Below are positions 7,098 through 8,512 of a DNA stretch of 8,512 nucleotides, one piece after another (position 1 is the first letter of the stretch; each line of letters opens with the position of its first letter). The translations under genes were made by a program, and so were the position numbers. The notes beneath the pieces are model-generated. The model worked only from the letters and a program-made list of their open reading frames with translations. It made no database searches and had not been told where the DNA came from. Location: contig DAOVLS010000080.1 in the NCBI GenBank assembly GCA_030631125.1, positions 1 through 8,512 of the forward strand, given 5' to 3'. The DNA is from Planctomycetales bacterium. GTDB taxonomy: Bacteria; Planctomycetota; Phycisphaerae; SM23-33.

Positions 7098-7145
7098 GCC
7101 TGCCCTTCGGGCCTGAGCCTCAAGGTCGAAGACCGACAGGCAGGC
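7098..7145. repeat. Branched fold-back element
   Basis: Outer arms GCCTGCC (7098-7104) and GGCAGGC (7139-7145) are perfect complements. Inside are two smaller hairpins, GCCC-TTC-GGGC (7102-7112, sharing three bases with the outer arm) and GGTC-GAA-GACC (7124-7134). On transcription it could form either a branched structure or alternative hairpins. It lies 44 bases upstream of the coiled-coil gene start, so it could lie in that gene's leader or simply be a dispersed repeat. Confidence 0.45.
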
Positions 7146-7184
7146 ACACCGAAATATCTATCGACCCCAGTCAGGGCGACCTTA

Positions 7185-7318
7185 AGTAACGAACAATCTC
7201 CGTAGCACGGGCGTATCGCCCATGTCCCGTGGTATGGGCGTCTCGCCCATGTTTCACAGGTTTTCCTGATTCGGCGAAACGCGGGCGAGACGCCCGTGCC
7301 ACATTCAGTAACGAACAA
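7185..7318. repeat. Three GGGCG-NNN-CGCCC palindromes flanked by an exact 12-base direct repeat
   Basis: AGTAACGAACAA occurs at 7185-7196 and again at 7307-7318. Between the copies are GGGCG-TAT-CGCCC (7209-7221), ATGGGCG-TCT-CGCCCAT (7234-7250) and CGGGCG-AGA-CGCCCG (7282-7296). By its loop and flanks, the third is in the opposite orientation to the first two (AGA against TCT). The arrangement resembles a small non-autonomous palindromic element with a target duplication, or a tandem REP cluster. No transposase is present in the window. Confidence 0.65.
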
Positions 7319-7345
7319 AGATGCCCTTTCCGGCCTCCGGCGCGG

Positions 7346-7351
7346 TATAAT
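7346..7351 (+). promoter_or_regulatory. Candidate -10 box of hflX
   Basis: A perfect TATAAT lies 31 bases before the hflX ATG. No convincing -35 hexamer sits 16-18 bases upstream and there is no extended -10 TG. Transcription would start near 7358, giving a leader of about 25 bases whose only purine motif, CGGAG (7361-7365), is 17 bases from the ATG and probably too far to act as a normal ribosome binding site. Confidence 0.4.
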
Positions 7352-7382
7352 AAATTGCTTCGGAGACGCCGTTATTAACAAT

Positions 7383-8512
7383 ATGTCCGAACAATATCGA
7401 ACAGAGCCGACTGCCCAACGGGAACGAACGCTGCTGGTGGGCGTGATCCTGCCCGGCAGCGACGTTGACACGCAGGACCCGCTTGGCGAGTTGCGGTCGC
7501 TGGTGCAAACAGCCGGGGCGAAAGTCGCCGACGAGATGATCGCCCGGAGGGGCAGAATCCACCCCGGACTGTACGTCGGCGCCGGCAAGGCCGAGCAAAT
7601 CGCCGAAGCCGCCGACGACGCTGAAGCCGACGTGGTCGTCTTCGACGCCGACCTCTCGCCGGCCCAGATACGCGACCTGGAAAAGATAATCGACCGCAGG
7701 GTGCTCGACCGCTCGGAGGTCATCCTGGACATCTTCGCCGCCCACGCACGAACACATGAAGCGAAACTCCAGGTGGAACTTGCGCAGTTGGAGTACACGT
7801 ATCCTCGTCTCCGGCACATGTGGAGCCACCTGGAGCGTATCGCCGGCGGCGCCACCAGCGCCGCTGCCGCCGTCGGCGGGATCGGCACGCGCGGTCCAGG
7901 CGAAAAGCAGATCGAAATCGACCGCAGGCTCGTCCAGAAACGCGTCGCCGAACTCAAGCGACGAATCGCCGAAATCGACAAACGCAAACAGCGGACCGTG
8001 CAAAGCCGGCGGGGAAATTTCCTCATCTGCCTCATCGGATATACCAATGCCGGAAAAAGCACCATGATGAACCTCCTGACCGGCGCAGGCGTCGGAGTGG
8101 CCGACCAACTCTTCGCCACGCTCGACACACGCACGCGACGCTGGAACCTCGGCGACGGACAGGTCGCCCTGCTGAGCGATACGGTCGGGTTCATAAGCCG
8201 CCTGCCGCACCACCTCATCGCCTCGTTTCGCGCGACGTTCGAGGAGGCCATCGGAGCCGACCTGCTGCTGCACGTCGCCGACGCATCCGCGCCGCGAGTC
8301 GTGCAGCAAATCCAGGCAGTCGAAAACGTCCTGGGCGAACTGGGCTGCGAGCAAAAGGACCAACTGCTCCTGCTGAACAAGATCGACCGCATAAACGACC
8401 CGACCATCCGAACGGTGTTGGCCGATAAGTACCCCAGCGCGATCTTCACCTCCGCCGCCACCGGCGAAAACGCCGATGCAGTCATCGAGGCGGTCCTCCT
8501 GAAGATCCAGGG
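7383..8512 (+). CDS. hflX: GTPase HflX, cut by the right edge of the window
   Basis: A ribosome-associated GTPase that in other bacteria binds the 50S subunit and splits or rescues stalled ribosomes under stress. The visible part is 376 codons with no stop, most of the usual length of about 400-430 aa. Residues 16-125 are the N-terminal HflX domain, with GLYVGAGKAEQI (62-73) and DLSPAQIRDLE (90-100). The linker has the family hallmark GGIGTRGPGEKQIE (165-178) after a helical hairpin. The G domain follows: G1 GYTNAGKST (219-227), G2 Thr246 in FATLDTRTR, G3 DTVGF (266-270), G4 NKID (332-335) and G5 TSA (356-358). All GTP-binding motifs are intact. ATG 7383 is the only sensible start, as no other in-frame start codon lies just upstream. 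The ribosome binding site is poor. It diverges from the coiled-coil gene; no hfq or other usual partner is visible. Confidence 0.96.
   Translation, partial: MSEQYRTEPTAQRERTLLVGVILPGSDVDTQDPLGELRSLVQTAGAKVADEMIARRGRIHPGLYVGAGKAEQIAEAADDAEADVVVFDADLSPAQIRDLEKIIDRRVLDRSEVILDIFAAHARTHEAKLQVELAQLEYTYPRLRHMWSHLERIAGGATSAAAAVGGIGTRGPGEKQIEIDRRLVQKRVAELKRRIAEIDKRKQRTVQSRRGNFLICLIGYTNAGKSTMMNLLTGAGVGVADQLFATLDTRTRRWNLGDGQVALLSDTVGFISRLPHHLIASFRATFEEAIGADLLLHVADASAPRVVQQIQAVENVLGELGCEQKDQLLLLNKIDRINDPTIRTVLADKYPSAIFTSAATGENADAVIEAVLLKIQ

Larger units (their letters stand above)
7055..7382. other. Repeat-rich intergenic region between the divergent coiled-coil gene and hflX
   Basis: This is 328 bases with no credible gene. 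From left to right it contains a ribosome binding site for the leftward gene (complement of CTCC, 7065-7068), a fold-back element at 7098-7145, a 12-base direct repeat AGTAACGAACAA at 7185-7196 and 7307-7318, three short palindromes between the two copies, and the -10 box of hflX. Long antisense open frames reach into it but look like shadows of hflX. Confidence 0.7.

Noticed and set aside
6224..7189. Open frame of 321 codons on the plus strand opposite the coiled-coil gene
   Set aside because: It is rich in Arg/Gly/Leu with no motifs, while the minus strand gives a coherent signal-anchor, coiled-coil and duplicated-module protein.
7185..7318. CRISPR array suggested by repeated short palindromes
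   Set aside because: The units are only 13-17 bases, differ in sequence and orientation, have irregular spacing, and no cas gene is present.
7073..8485. Open frame of 470 codons on the minus strand across hflX and its upstream region
   Set aside because: It is antisense to an intact HflX with all G motifs, is Ser/Arg-rich, and continues through the palindromic repeats.

Overview
The window holds six protein-coding genes, one of them cut by the right edge, separated by palindrome-rich intergenic DNA. The gene mix suggests a Planctomycetota or related PVC-group bacterium. The clues are an exported trypsin-like protease fused to a formylglycine-generating-enzyme-like domain, a short bacterial glucose-6-phosphate isomerase, HflX, and scattered repeats built on cores such as GGGCGTCTCGCCC and GTCCC-NNN-GGGAC. 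This assignment is an inference; there is no rRNA or marker gene to settle it.

Layout from left to right. Positions 1-207 are non-coding: a composite palindromic repeat (11-98), then a strong sigma70-type promoter (141-169) and a good ribosome binding site. Positions 208-2343 (+) encode the exported protease/FGE-like/helical-repeat protein. Positions 2426-3238 (+) encode a probable DUF4145-like cytoplasmic protein with an unclear start. Positions 3239-3330 hold a long-stem hairpin between two convergent genes. Positions 3331-3975 (-) encode a PrsW-family membrane protease. Positions 4111-5511 (+) encode glucose-6-phosphate isomerase, divergent from prsW. Another hairpin (5538-5569) separates pgi from the convergent gene at 5615-7054 (-), which encodes a membrane-anchored coiled-coil protein with an internal duplication. 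Positions 7055-7382 are a 328-base non-coding region with three short palindromes framed by an exact 12-base direct repeat. Positions 7383-8512 (+) encode the GTPase HflX, running off the window.

The window does not read as one pathway. pgi and hflX are housekeeping genes. The protease fusion, the PrsW-like protease and the anchored coiled-coil protein all concern the cell envelope. The first two genes lie in the same direction 82 bases apart and may share a transcript, but one product is exported and the other appears cytoplasmic. The least-described items are the protease/FGE-like fusion, the coiled-coil protein with its duplicated G-x-P...DG-[LV]-VTQ module, and the repeat cluster between 7185 and 7318. 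I found no convincing new multi-gene system, CRISPR array, transposase, tRNA or rRNA.
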